A stretch of 64,000 nucleotides of DNA from Nitrosovibrio sp. Nv17 (GTDB taxonomy: Bacteria > Pseudomonadota > Gammaproteobacteria > Burkholderiales > Nitrosomonadaceae). A model generated the notes under the pieces. That model was not told where the DNA came from, did not search any database, and saw only the letters and a list, made by a program, of their open reading frames with translations. Positions 18,566-27,627 of the stretch are shown in pieces (positions within the stretch are counted from its first letter, which is position 1; the number at the start of each line of letters is the position of its first letter). The translations under genes and the position numbers were made by a program. The stretch covers positions 62,001-126,000 of the forward strand of contig NZ_FPIQ01000004.1 in the NCBI RefSeq assembly GCF_900119085.1, in the 5' to 3' direction.

Positions 18566-20026
18566 TTACGGCCCTTCAGGTTCGTCCGGAGGAATGCCCA
18601 GCGCCTCGGCGACGCCCCGCCCATAGGCAGGATCGGCTTTCAGGCAATGGCCGATGTGGCGCAGCTGGATGTCCCGCGGAGCGCCGCCGATCGAACGCGC
18701 CGTGTTCTCGAACAGGGCCTGCCGCTGCTCCGGCGCCATGAGGCGGAAGAGGTTGCCGGGCTGGGAGTAGTAGTCCTCGTCCACGCGGTGGTTCCAGTGG
18801 CCGGCGGCGCCTTCCAGGTCCAATGGCGGTTCCGCGAAATCCGGCTGCTGCCGCCACTCCCCGTAGCTGTTGGGCTCGTAGCCCAGGGTGGAGCCGTGGT
18901 TGCCGTCCACTCGCATGGCGCCGTCCCGGTGATAGCTGTGGAAGGGGCAGCGGGCCGCATTCACCGGGATGAGGTGATGGTTGACGCCCAGGCGGTAGCG
19001 CTGCGCGTCTCCGTACGAGAACAGGCGGCCCTGCAGCATCTTGTCGGGGGAGAAGCCGATGCCCGGCACGACGTTCGCCGGGTTGAAGGCGGACTGCTCC
19101 ACTTCGGCGAAGAAGTTCTCCGGATTGCGGTTGAGCTCCATCACGCCTACCTCGATCAGGGGATAGTCTCCGTGCGGCCACACCTTGGTGAGGTCGAACG
19201 GGTGGTACGGGCACGTGGCGGCATCCTTTTCCGGCATGACCTGGATGAAGAGCGTCCACTTCGGGAAATCGCCCTTCTCGATGCTCTCGTACAGGTCGCG
19301 CTGGTGGCTTTCGCGATCCTTGCCGATGATGGCCTCCGCCTGTGCGTCGGTGAGGTTGCGTATGCCCTGCTGCGTGCGGAAATGGAACTTGACCCAGTGG
19401 CGTTCTCCCGCCGCGCTGACGAGGCTGAAGGTGTGGCTGCCGAATCCGTGCATGTGGCGGTAGCTGGCGGGAATGCCGCGGTCGCTCATGACGATGGTGA
19501 CCTGGTGCAAGGCTTCCGGGAGCGAGCTCCAGAAGTCCCAGTTGTTGCGCGCGCTGCGCAGGTTGGTGCGCGGATCGCGCTTGACCGCGTGGTTCAGATC
19601 CGGGAACTTGAGCGGGTCCCGCAGGAAGAACACGGGCGTATTGTTGCCCACCAGATCCCAGTTTCCCTCCTCGGTGTAGAACTTCAGCGCGAAGCCCCGG
19701 ATGTCGCGCTCCGCATCGGCGGCTCCGCGCTCTCCCGCCACCGTGGTGAAGCGTGCGAACAGTTCCGTTTTCTTGCCGACTGCGGAGAATATCCGCGCGC
19801 GCGTGTAGCGGGTGATGTCGTGCGTGACGGTGAAGGTGCCGTAGGCGCCCGATCCCTTGGCGTGCATGCGCCGCTCGGGGATCACCTCGCGGTCGAAGTG
19901 GGCGAGCTTCTCCAGGAACCACACGTCCTGGAGCAGCGCCGGGCCGCGCGCGCCGGCGGTCATGATGTTCTGGTTGTCGGGGACGGGCGCGCCCGCGTTG
20001 GTGGTCAGCTTCTTGTCATTGCTCAT
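18566..20026 (-). CDS. katA: Monofunctional haem catalase
   Basis: A 486-residue small-subunit catalase that disproportionates hydrogen peroxide in the cytoplasm. The distal histidine lies in [14 protein letters not shown] (H55), the conserved asparagine in [12 protein letters not shown] (about 128) and the proximal tyrosine haem ligand in [14 protein letters not shown] (about 338). Length and motifs match the short clades, with no C-terminal flavodoxin-like domain. ATG 20026 is chosen because AAGGAGA lies just upstream and the N-terminus [15 protein letters not shown] is family-typical. It is monocistronic: the 6S RNA terminator lies upstream, and about 170 bp separate it from tetR. Peroxide control by OxyR is common in the family, but I could not find a convincing OxyR site. 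Confidence 0.95.
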   Translation of the reverse strand: MSNDKKLTTNAGAPVPDNQNIMTAGARGPALLQDVWFLEKLAHFDREVIPERRMHAKGSGAYGTFTVTHDITRYTRARIFSAVGKKTELFARFTTVAGERGAADAERDIRGFALKFYTEEGNWDLVGNNTPVFFLRDPLKFPDLNHAVKRDPRTNLRSARNNWDFWSSLPEALHQVTIVMSDRGIPASYRHMHGFGSHTFSLVSAAGERHWVKFHFRTQQGIRNLTDAQAEAIIGKDRESHQRDLYESIEKGDFPKWTLFIQVMPEKDAATCPYHPFDLTKVWPHGDYPLIEVGVMELNRNPENFFAEVEQSAFNPANVVPGIGFSPDKMLQGRLFSYGDAQRYRLGVNHHLIPVNAARCPFHSYHRDGAMRVDGNHGSTLGYEPNSYGEWRQQPDFAEPPLDLEGAAGHWNHRVDEDYYSQPGNLFRLMAPEQRQALFENTARSIGGAPRDIQLRHIGHCLKADPAYGRGVAEALGIPPDEPEGP

Positions 20027-20316
20027 GATCGTTCTCCTTGCCGGTTGAGATAGGAATCCGTCAGGTCCGGTGCTATCCGTTTGCAACCTCGCCGGGGGCG
20101 GGATGCCTGAAATTTTTATCTGGTCCGGGTTCTCCCGGCAGGTTGCGCGCACGATGCTGCCGCAGGCGGCACCCGCCGGGCCGTCGAATCCCGATTATGG
20201 GCGAAGCCGGAGGAGCCGGAAAGGGCCGCGTTCGAATGACGGCTGCAAGGGCGGCAGTGCCGTGGCGGGATGGTGGGGGGAGATCCTCGGCTCGCAATGA
20301 ATGCGTCCCGGAAACG
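20027..20316. other. Catalase upstream region
   Basis: This 290-bp stretch holds the catalase 5' region. There is no convincing gene. ATAG and CTAT fragments occur near 20050-20090, but their spacing does not fit an OxyR site, and no clear -35/-10 pair stands out. Confidence 0.4.
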
Positions 20317-20343
20317 AAAAAGAGCGGCCATGCCGCTCTTTTT
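20317..20343 (-). terminator. Rho-independent terminator of 6S RNA (bidirectional)
   Basis: A perfect 12-bp stem, AAAAAGAGCGGC with GCCGCTCTTTTT around a 3-base loop, has A- and T-tracts on both sides. It begins 12 bases after the 3' end of 6S RNA on the minus strand and separates it from the catalase gene. Confidence 0.92.
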
Positions 20344-20355
20344 ATCCGTGGATAA

Positions 20356-20532
20356 GGTCCCCGCAGATGCCGTCAGACTGATTATCTTGAACCTCAGGGT
20401 CCAAGGTGGTCACTTCCCGGACGCATCAGGCGCTCCCATGAAGGGTGCGCACAACAGCGTCATACTGGTTTGCAACCGATTCTCAAAAAGTTGGTTCAAA
20501 GAATATAAGTCTAGACGAACACCGCAGGGAAC
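20356..20532 (-). ncRNA. ssrS: 6S RNA (ssrS)
   Basis: About 177 nt on the minus strand, immediately downstream of zapA, the usual proteobacterial place. The 5' segment GTTCCCTGCGGTGTTCGTC pairs with the 3' segment GACGGCATCTGCGGGGACC to close the long stem. The 3' arm carries the hairpin CTTGGACC-CTGA-GGTTCAAG, matching the CACCTTGAACC...GGTTCAAG element of E. coli 6S RNA. The known role is binding sigma-70 RNA polymerase and dampening transcription in stationary phase. End points are good to a few bases. The usual downstream ygfA is absent; catalase is there instead. Confidence 0.92.
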
Positions 20533-20654
20533 AACGCTTCCGCTTTCACCATGGTCGATGCCGCGTTGCTGCGGCCACCTCCCTGGCTGGAGCGGTAAAA
20601 CCGGTCGCGCGGGCGCCGGAAAGCTTGCCACGACCCGCCGCTCGGGTTCCGGAA

Positions 20655-20963
20655 CTAGAGCAGCCTGTCCTGCGTCGGCATCGCGGCATCGAGCGCCATT
20701 TGCATGTGGACGATTCTACGCTTAAATGCCTCCATGTCAAAGCCTCCTTTCTTCCTGGAGGCGAGCAGTTCGTGGGTGATGTTGAGTGCGGCCATGATGG
20801 CGATGCGTTCGGTGCCCACCACCTTCCCGGTATCCCGGATGCTGCGCATCCGCTCGTCGAGATAGGCGACCGCCTGCAGCAGTTCCTCGCGCTCGTCCTC
20901 GGGACAGGTGACGCGGAATTCACGACCCAGGATGGCGACGTTCAAGGCGGTGGAGGTCTTCAT
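20655..20963 (-). CDS. zapA: Cell division protein ZapA
   Basis: A 102-residue ZapA, which cross-links FtsZ filaments at the division ring. The N-terminal beta-rich domain (VAILGREFRVTCPEDERE) is followed by the long helix typical of the family (RIAIMAALNITHELL). ATG 20963 overlaps the stop of the upstream zapB-like gene as ATGA. A longer frame to 21107 merely reads through that gene. 6S RNA lies downstream, as in many proteobacteria. Confidence 0.93.
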   Translation of the reverse strand: MKTSTALNVAILGREFRVTCPEDEREELLQAVAYLDERMRSIRDTGKVVGTERIAIMAALNITHELLASRKKGGFDMEAFKRRIVHMQMALDAAMPTQDRLL

Positions 20964-21160
20964 TCCTCGCCTGCAGGGATGTGCACCAGCAGCGCTTCCA
21001 GCCGGTTCGCCGCGGTATCGATCTTTTCCATCAGACCCCGGTTCTCGGTGGTCGCCGCCGCCAGCTGCTGGCGCAGACGGGCGTTTTCGGAGCGCAGCTG
21101 CTGGCACAGCTGCACGAATTGATGAATCTTTTCTTCCAGGATGGCGAGCTCGGATTCCAT
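20960..21160 (-). CDS. ZapB-like small coiled-coil division protein (TIGR02449 type)
   Basis: A 66-residue protein that is almost entirely one coiled coil (LEEKIHQFVQLCQQLRSENA), matching the small protein habitually encoded just before zapA. The role in Z-ring organisation is inferred from linkage and similarity to ZapB. The start at 21160 is chosen because the promoter lies immediately upstream, so the frame extension to 21196 would begin inside the promoter. Confidence 0.85.
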   Translation of the reverse strand: MESELAILEEKIHQFVQLCQQLRSENARLRQQLAAATTENRGLMEKIDTAANRLEALLVHIPAGEE

Positions 21161-21166
21161 CGGTTC

Positions 21167-21196
21167 ACTATAGTGCGGGAATCCTTGCTGAGTCAA
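21167..21196 (-). promoter_or_regulatory. Promoter of the zapB-like/zapA pair
   Basis: On the minus strand TTGACT (21191-21196), an 18-bp spacer and TATAGT (21167-21172) lie six bases before the ATG at 21160. Transcription would begin at or next to the start codon, so the message should be leaderless or nearly so. Confidence 0.7.
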
Positions 21197-21357
21197 CTGC
21201 CGGGAGCGCTGCCCGAATGCCGTTTCCAGGTTTGCCCGGTCGCGCCGTCATGCATCCGCGGTATCCCGGCGGAATGGATGCGTTGCCTCGCCGCGCCGAC
21301 GCTGATACAGTCTTCCGGTTCCGCTTTTTCCCCGTCATTCGACACGTGCCACACGCC

Positions 21358-23112
21358 ATGGGTAGCCGCCTGTCCAGCCTGCGCCTGACGAAGTACATCG
21401 CACCCTACTGGGAGGTGTTCGTGCTGGGACTGGCGGGCATGGCCGCGACGGCGGTCCTGACGCTCCCGATCGCGATGCTGGTGGTGCCGCTGCTGGATGA
21501 CGTCCTGGTCGGGAGGAGCGGTGAAGCAGTGCAGTGGATTCTGCCGGCGTTCATTGGGCTGATCGCCGTGCGGGGCGTAGCCTCGTATGCCGGCACCTGG
21601 GCGATGCACTGGGCATGCGGCCGGGCCGCCATGGATTTGCAGGCGGACCTGTTCGACAGAGTGCTGGCGCTGGAGCCTTGCCATGGTGCCGATCCACAGG
21701 ATGGCGGCCCGGCCGTCCGGCCTGCCTCCGAAGTCTCCGGCTTCTTTCGCGCATTGATCGATCTTGCCGCGGCGCTGGCGAGGGATGCGCTGACGGTGGC
21801 CGGATTGCTGGTCTGGATGTTCTATCTCGACTGGAGGCTGGCAGCGCCGGCCTTGGCGCTGGCGATCACGGGATCGCTGGTGGCGCGATGGAGCGGCCGG
21901 CGGCTGCGTCGCGCCGAGACCCGGATGCGGCAGGCGGAGAACGATCTGGGCCGCATCTTCCGGGAGGCCATGCGGAATCACAGGGTGATCGCCCTGTACG
22001 GGGGCAGGGAGCATGAAGCCCGCCGCATGAGGACGGCCGCCCGGCACGCGCATGTCCAGGGCATGAAGCGGGCAGGCGTCGGGGCGGTGCATTTCCCGCT
22101 GTACCAGCTGATGGCCGCCACCGCGCTGGCGGCCATGATGTATGAGGCCGCACGGTGGATCCCCGTGCGCGAGATCACGGCGGGGGGCATTGTTTCCGTC
22201 GTCGTGGCGACGCTGATGCTGGGCATGTCGTTGCAGCGCATCGCTGCTGCATGGATATCCTGGAGGGAGGGACAGGCGGCTGCGGCCGGCGTGCTTGCGC
22301 TGCTGCACCGGAATACCGGCGCACGGGCCGACGCGGGGGGCGGCAGCATCGTCATCGGGCGCGCGCAGGGGGAGCTGCGATTCGACGCGGTCAGCTTTCA
22401 TCGGGGTGCCTCCAGCATTGCTCCCGGTTTTGCCCCGCACGGCGTGCGCGACATCACGCTGGCGATCCGTCCGGGAGAAACCGTCGCACTGGCGGGCGCT
22501 TCGGCGGCCGACAAGAATATCCTGATGAATCTGGTGCCGCGTTTCATCGTTCCGACGGCGGGCAGGATATGGCTGGACGGGCGCGACCTGGCGGATATCG
22601 ATCTGGCAAGCCTGCACGCCAACATCGCCCTCGTCTCCGAGGACACCATGCTGTTCGACGACACCGTGGCGGCGAACATCGCGTATGGCGCCATGGGGTT
22701 CGAGACCGAAGCCCGGATCATCGCGGCAGTGCAGGCCGCCCGGGCCACGGAGTTCATACGGGAGATGCCGCAGGGATTGCAGACGATGGTGGGCGAGGGG
22801 GGCGTGGCGCTGACCGGCGGACAGCGGCTGCGCATCGCCATCGCACGGGCCCTGCTGAAGAATCCACCCATCGTGCTGGTGAATGAAACGCCGCGAACCC
22901 TGGATTTCGAGACCAATCAGCACGTGCAGGCGGCGCTCGAAACCCTGATGCGGGGACGCACCGCGCTGGTCGTCGCCCATCGCCTGTCCACGGCGGAAGG
23001 AGCGGATCGCATCGTGGTCCTGCAGGAGGGACGCATCGCCGAAACCGGGGACCACCACGGATTGCTCGCCCGCCGGGGAATCTACGCCGGGCTCGTTCAG
23101 GCCTTCGTCTGA
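21358..23112 (+). CDS. MsbA-like ABC transporter with degenerate nucleotide-binding motifs
   Basis: A 584-residue half-transporter with about six membrane segments followed by one ABC domain, the length and layout of the lipid A flippase MsbA. The ATPase motifs are abnormal. Walker A reads GASAADKN (residues 380-387) instead of GxSGSGKS. The signature reads LTGGQR (about 485) rather than LSGGQ. Walker B reads IVLVNET, with asparagine 509 in place of the magnesium-binding aspartate. The next residue, glutamate, and the H-loop AHRLST are kept. The frame is intact, so this is either a recently inactivated gene or a protein with an altered mechanism. The start at 21358 is by homology; the open frame extends upstream. 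It converges on the dehydratase gene with a 16-bp overlap. Polysaccharide genes next door suggest an envelope-export origin. Confidence 0.85.
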   Translation: MGSRLSSLRLTKYIAPYWEVFVLGLAGMAATAVLTLPIAMLVVPLLDDVLVGRSGEAVQWILPAFIGLIAVRGVASYAGTWAMHWACGRAAMDLQADLFDRVLALEPCHGADPQDGGPAVRPASEVSGFFRALIDLAAALARDALTVAGLLVWMFYLDWRLAAPALALAITGSLVARWSGRRLRRAETRMRQAENDLGRIFREAMRNHRVIALYGGREHEARRMRTAARHAHVQGMKRAGVGAVHFPLYQLMAATALAAMMYEAARWIPVREITAGGIVSVVVATLMLGMSLQRIAAAWISWREGQAAAAGVLALLHRNTGARADAGGGSIVIGRAQGELRFDAVSFHRGASSIAPGFAPHGVRDITLAIRPGETVALAGASAADKNILMNLVPRFIVPTAGRIWLDGRDLADIDLASLHANIALVSEDTMLFDDTVAANIAYGAMGFETEARIIAAVQAARATEFIREMPQGLQTMVGEGGVALTGGQRLRIAIARALLKNPPIVLVNETPRTLDFETNQHVQAALETLMRGRTALVVAHRLSTAEGADRIVVLQEGRIAETGDHHGLLARRGIYAGLVQAFV

Positions 23113-25079
23113 TTGATTCCATGTTCCGGCGGAACGGCGTCGTTCGCCTGGGGCCGGTACTCCGGCACCCACTGTGCCAGCTCTTCCCTGACCGTCCGGT
23201 CGTCCAGCACCGGATGCCGATCCATCCATTCCACCAGCTGTCCCAGCCATTGCGCATCGGCCTGCCGCGGCTGCGCGATCCGCAGCTTGGCGTGCGGCGT
23301 CGGCAGGGTATCCTCATCCTCCGCCAGGGGCTGTTCGTACAGCTTCTCGCCGGGGCGCAGGCCATTGTAGACGATCTTGACATCCTCCTCGTCCAGGCCC
23401 GACAGGCGTATCATGTCGCGCGCGAGATCCGCGATCCTGATCGGCTCGCCCATGTCCAGCACGAACACTTCCCCGCCGCCTTCCCTGCCCCCCATCAAAC
23501 CCGCCTGCAGTACCAGTTGGGCGGCTTCGGGGATGGACATGAAGTAGCGGGTCACCTCGGAATGGGTCACGGTGACCGGTCCTCCTTTCGCGATCTGCTC
23601 GCGGAATTTGGGGATGACGCTGCCGGTGCTGCCCAGCACGTTGCCGAAGCGGACCATGACGAAGCACGTGTGCCGCACCTGCCCTTCGGGGCGGCCCTGC
23701 CGCGCCAGCTGCTGCAGCGCCTGGCAGATCATTTCGGCCAGGCGCTTGCTGGCGCCCATGACATTCGTGGGATTGACGGCCTTGTCGGTCGAGATCAGCA
23801 CGAACTTGTCCACGCCGTGCTCGATCGCCGCCTGTCCCAGGACATAGGTGCCCCATGCGTTGTTGAGTATGGCCTGCCAGGCATTCTCCTGTTCCATGAG
23901 GGGAACGTGCTTGTAGGCCGCGGCATGGAACACGAGGGCGGGCCGGTAGCGGGAGAGCGCCTGGGACACGCGGTGGCGATCCTTGATGTCGCCGATCAGG
24001 AAGACCATGGAGAGATCGGGAAAGTGGGCCCTGAATTCCTGTTCGGCCTTGTACAGGGCGAACTCGTTCAGTTCGAACAGTATCAGGCGGCGGGGCTCGA
24101 ACCTGGCGATCTGCCGGCATAATTCGGATCCGATCGAGCCGCCCGCGCCGGTGACCAGCACCGTCTTCCTCGCCAGCAGATCGTTCAGCTTGTCGTCGTC
24201 CAGCACGACCAGGTCGCGCTTGAGCAGGTCCTCGAGTTCGACGTTGCGAATCTGCGAGACTGTGACCTTTCCACTGATCAGGTCGTCGTAGGAAGGCGCG
24301 ATCAGCGCCTTGACGCCGGCGGACGAGCATACTTCCAGGGCGCGCCGGCGATCGCGGTGGAGCCGGTCGGGGTGGCGGCGGTCGCCGCCCCGGGTGCGGC
24401 GGGCATGCCGGCGGTCGGGCCCGCTGGGCAGGGCGATGATGGCGTGCGCGACGTCCAGCTCCCTGGCGAGCGCGGGCAGGTCGCTGATGCCGCCCAGCAC
24501 CTTGGAGCCATGCAGGATCAGGCCGCGCTTGCGGGGATCGTCGTCCAGCAGGCCGGCCACGCACCATTGCGTGCTGCGGCTGAGTTCCTTCACCAGGCTG
24601 ATCGCGCCGTCGTTGGCGCCCAGCACCAGTACCAGGTTGCCCTGGGTCTTCTTTGGACCATAGAGGCGGTGCTCCTTCCAGAGACGGTATGCCAGACGGC
24701 TGCCGCCCATGATGAACAGCAGCAGGATGGGTGCAAGCAGCAGCACCGTGCGCGGGATGTCCCGATGTATCTGCAGCAGGAGCAGCATCATGGGTACGGC
24801 CGTGGCCGCCGTCAGCACCGCGAGCAGGATGCGCCGCAGGTCGGGCAGGCTCGCGTAGTGCCAGAGGCCGCGATACAGGCCGAACCGGAGGAATGCCACC
24901 GCGTGCACCGGCAGGATCCAGGGCAGGGTGCGGAACAGCGACTGCTGGTACAGCGGCGGGATGTCGAAATTGAATCGGAAGGTGTAGGCAAGCGCCCAGG
25001 CGGCCGCGGCGGCGGCGATGTCGTGGACGAACGCGATGACTGTGCGTATATTGGGCATGCCGAGCCGGGAGCGTGTCAT
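23097..25079 (-). CDS. Membrane-bound nucleotide-sugar 4,6-dehydratase/epimerase (WbpM/FlaA1/CapD family)
   Basis: A 660-residue protein with four N-terminal membrane segments (to about residue 130), a first Rossmann domain, and a C-terminal short-chain dehydratase domain starting at TGAGGSIGSELCRQI (about 318). Catalytic-site sequences are STDKAVNPTNVMGASKR, with the usual tyrosine replaced by methionine as in WbpM, and YKHVPLMEQ. It probably makes a 4-keto-6-deoxy-HexNAc nucleotide sugar for O-antigen or exopolysaccharide. It lies 4 bp after the sugar-phosphate transferase gene, so the two form an operon. Residues about 220-243 are an arginine-rich, very GC-rich insert not expected in the family (nt 24351-24422). 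Confidence 0.9.
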   Translation of the reverse strand: MTRSRLGMPNIRTVIAFVHDIAAAAAAWALAYTFRFNFDIPPLYQQSLFRTLPWILPVHAVAFLRFGLYRGLWHYASLPDLRRILLAVLTAATAVPMMLLLLQIHRDIPRTVLLLAPILLLFIMGGSRLAYRLWKEHRLYGPKKTQGNLVLVLGANDGAISLVKELSRSTQWCVAGLLDDDPRKRGLILHGSKVLGGISDLPALARELDVAHAIIALPSGPDRRHARRTRGGDRRHPDRLHRDRRRALEVCSSAGVKALIAPSYDDLISGKVTVSQIRNVELEDLLKRDLVVLDDDKLNDLLARKTVLVTGAGGSIGSELCRQIARFEPRRLILFELNEFALYKAEQEFRAHFPDLSMVFLIGDIKDRHRVSQALSRYRPALVFHAAAYKHVPLMEQENAWQAILNNAWGTYVLGQAAIEHGVDKFVLISTDKAVNPTNVMGASKRLAEMICQALQQLARQGRPEGQVRHTCFVMVRFGNVLGSTGSVIPKFREQIAKGGPVTVTHSEVTRYFMSIPEAAQLVLQAGLMGGREGGGEVFVLDMGEPIRIADLARDMIRLSGLDEEDVKIVYNGLRPGEKLYEQPLAEDEDTLPTPHAKLRIAQPRQADAQWLGQLVEWMDRHPVLDDRTVREELAQWVPEYRPQANDAVPPEHGINQTKA

Positions 25080-25083
25080 ATCG

Positions 25084-26073
25084 TCAGTCCCCTGTGCGGC
25101 ATCCGGGCCGCCGCCGTTCGGATGCGAGCATCATGCCCAGGTAGAGGATGATCCAGAGGGCGCCGACGCCCGCCTGGACGGCGGAGTCCTGGCGCAGCGC
25201 CCACAGGGCGCTGAGGCTCGCGCCGAGCATCAGCGCATAGCCGAACAATGCCGTATTGCGATGCCCCAGGCCGCTCTGCACCAGGCGCTGGTAGTAGTGG
25301 GCGCGGTGCGCCTGCCAGAATTTCTCGCCCTTGAGGCAGCGTTTCGCGAGCGTGACGGATGCATCGGCGATGAAGGGGGAAAAGACCAGCACGGGCAGCC
25401 ATGCGGGCCATACCGCCGTGAGCCAGCCTGTCGCCCCGAGCGATCCGGCCAGGAATCCGAGCGGGATCGCGCCCGCGTCGCCCATGAAGATGCGGGCGGG
25501 GTGGAAATTGAACACCAGGAAAGCTGCAGCGGCTGCGGCGATGCAGAAATTGGCCGCGGCAAAGAAGGCATCCCCGGCCTGCCAGGCGATCAGGCCATAG
25601 CAGGCGAAGCCGATCAGCGCCATGCCGCCCGCGAGCCCGTCCGAACCATCCATGAAATTGTAGAGATTGATCATCCATACCATCGCCAGTGCGACCAGCA
25701 GCGCCAGCGCCCATCCGTGCGTCTCCAGCAGCAGCAGCGAGAACCCCGCGGCGGCGGCGCCATGCGCCAGCAGCCGTATCGGCACGGGCAGGCCCGACAC
25801 GTCGTCGGCCAGGGATACCAGGGCCAGAAGCGCGACGCCGAGGGGAATGGCGGCGGGCAGGTCGACCGGCAGGGCGATCCATGAAACCGCGATGCCCAGC
25901 ATCATGCCCAGCCCGCCGCTGCGGCGTACGGCGCCCGTATGCAGGGAACGGTCATTGGCATGGTCGAGTACCCGGGGAGCCGTGCTTCCGGTCAGCCATC
26001 GGATCAGGATGAACGTCACGACGAACGCGATGAACGGTGAGACGGCGGTGGAAGGGAAAAATCCGTCGGTCAT
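25084..26073 (-). CDS. Undecaprenyl-phosphate sugar-1-phosphate transferase (WecA/WbpL-like, glycosyltransferase family 4)
   Basis: A 329-residue protein with about ten membrane helices. The aspartate-rich motifs of the MraY/WecA family are present: SLADDVSGLP (about residue 88), FMDGSDGLAGG (about 145) and IFMGDAGAIPLGF (about 195). It should transfer a HexNAc-1-phosphate from a UDP-sugar to undecaprenyl phosphate at the inner membrane, starting a polysaccharide repeat unit. It is followed at 4 bp by the WbpM-like gene, which would make its donor sugar, as in WbpL/WbpM pairs. The exact sugar cannot be told. Confidence 0.9.
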   Translation of the reverse strand: MTDGFFPSTAVSPFIAFVVTFILIRWLTGSTAPRVLDHANDRSLHTGAVRRSGGLGMMLGIAVSWIALPVDLPAAIPLGVALLALVSLADDVSGLPVPIRLLAHGAAAAGFSLLLLETHGWALALLVALAMVWMINLYNFMDGSDGLAGGMALIGFACYGLIAWQAGDAFFAAANFCIAAAAAAFLVFNFHPARIFMGDAGAIPLGFLAGSLGATGWLTAVWPAWLPVLVFSPFIADASVTLAKRCLKGEKFWQAHRAHYYQRLVQSGLGHRNTALFGYALMLGASLSALWALRQDSAVQAGVGALWIILYLGMMLASERRRPGCRTGD

Positions 26074-26310
26074 GACCCATTATAACTGCCCGAGATACTT
26101 TGCGATGGGTTCCAATGTCATGTCCGGCGGCGTGCCGGAGGCGGGCTGTCCAGGGTGCGCCGCCACCGGTTGGCGTGCGGGGATGGCCGGCGCACCGGGT
26201 TTCCCCGAAGTGCCGGGTGCGCCGTCATGCGGCCACGCCCGCGCGCTCTGCGCCGGATATGCCGGGGTCTTGGGGAGTCGCGCTCCATTTTCCGCATGCG
26301 GAAGCGGTCG

Positions 26311-27555
26311 ATGAAAAAGAGGATGTCGCTCAATACCCAGATACTCCTCGGTGTGCTGGCCGGGATACTGCTGGGCGCAGGAATATCGGGACTCGGAAGG
26401 GATTCTTCCCTGGCGGAAAACGGGCTCTACGCGGCCGGGCTGATCGGTACGCTGTTCATCGATCTGCTGAAGATGGTATTGGTGCCCCTGGTATTCACCT
26501 CCATCGCGGTCGGGGTCGCCAATCTGCGCGCGCACCAGCAGATGCACCGGGTGTGGCAGGCAACCCTGGGGTTCTTCGTCTTTTCCATGGCCCTGGCGGC
26601 CATGCTGGGGCTGGCCGCCGCCAATCTGTTCCAGCCGGGCAAGGGGCTCCCGCTGGCGATGTTCCAGGATGCCATGCAGGGCTTCGAAGCCAGGCAGATG
26701 TCCCTGCCGGACTTCTTCGCCCAGTTCCTGCATTCACTGTTCCAGAATCCCGTCACGGCCCTGGCCCAGGGCGATATCCTCGCGGTGGTGGTGTTCGCGC
26801 TGCTGCTCGGCATTGCGCTGGTGGTGGGCGGGCAGCGCTACGCCAACATCGTCGTGCTGCTGCAGGAATGTCTGGAGCTGGTACTGATGCTGGTGGGCTG
26901 GATCATGCGCCTCGCGCCGCTCGGCATCATGGCGCTGCTGCTGCAGCTGACGGCTACCCAGGATATCCATCTGCTCGCGGTGCTGATGGAGTTCATCCTC
27001 GTGGTGGTGGGTACCACGCTGCTGCATGGCGTGGTGCTGCTGCCGCTGATCCTGTACCTGGCAACCGGCATGTCGCCCCTCAGGTTCTGGCGCGGCGCGC
27101 GCGAGGCACTCATCACGGCCTTCGCCACCAGCTCCAGTTCCGCCACCCTGCCCGTCACTCTGCGTTGCGCGGAACAGCACCTGCACGTCAGGCGCGATGT
27201 CGCGGGATTCGTGGTGCCGCTCGGCGCCACGCTCAACATGGATGGTACCGCGCTGTACGAGGCCGCCGCGGCGCTGTTCGTCGCCAACCTGGCGGGCATC
27301 GAGCTCGACCCCGTGCAGCAGATGGTCGTATTCGTGACCGCCATGCTGGGGGCGATGGGTGCCCCCGGCATTCCCAGCGCCGGCATGGTGACGATGGCGC
27401 TGGTGCTGCAGGCGGTGGGGCTGCCGGTGGAGGCCATCGCCATCCTGCTGCCCATCGACCGGTTGCTGGACGCCTTTCGCACGGCGGTCAACGTCGAGGG
27501 CGACATGGTGGGCGGCCTGGTGGTGCAGGCCTGGATCGGGGAGCCCCGTTCGTAG
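26311..27555 (+). CDS. Dicarboxylate/amino acid:cation symporter (DAACS family)
   Basis: A protein of about 414 residues with eight membrane helices plus re-entrant loops. Family hallmarks are the serine-rich loop ATSSSSATLP (about residue 272) and NMDGT (about 309), followed by the GAPGIPSAG segment of the second hairpin. It imports glutamate, aspartate or C4-dicarboxylates with sodium or protons. ATG 26311 is chosen where the protein begins MKKRMSLNTQILLG; the open frame extends upstream into low-quality coding sequence. It is not part of an operon. A GC-rich hairpin (27555-27575, 7-bp arms, no T-tract) begins at its stop codon. Confidence 0.9.
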   Translation: MKKRMSLNTQILLGVLAGILLGAGISGLGRDSSLAENGLYAAGLIGTLFIDLLKMVLVPLVFTSIAVGVANLRAHQQMHRVWQATLGFFVFSMALAAMLGLAAANLFQPGKGLPLAMFQDAMQGFEARQMSLPDFFAQFLHSLFQNPVTALAQGDILAVVVFALLLGIALVVGGQRYANIVVLLQECLELVLMLVGWIMRLAPLGIMALLLQLTATQDIHLLAVLMEFILVVVGTTLLHGVVLLPLILYLATGMSPLRFWRGAREALITAFATSSSSATLPVTLRCAEQHLHVRRDVAGFVVPLGATLNMDGTALYEAAAALFVANLAGIELDPVQQMVVFVTAMLGAMGAPGIPSAGMVTMALVLQAVGLPVEAIAILLPIDRLLDAFRTAVNVEGDMVGGLVVQAWIGEPRS

Positions 27556-27627
27556 CGCGGCGGCGATTGCCGCGCATGGCTGCGTCTCCGCTGCGAACGA
27601 CTTCTTCCTCCGCCGCAAGCGGCAGGG

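Noticed and set aside
18446-20053. 535-residue plus-strand frame opposite catalase
   Set aside because: Catalase motifs are unambiguous on the minus strand; this frame has no recognisable motif.
20040-20100. OxyR-binding site upstream of catalase
   Set aside because: ATAG and CTAT occur once each but with spacing that does not match the four-element OxyR pattern.
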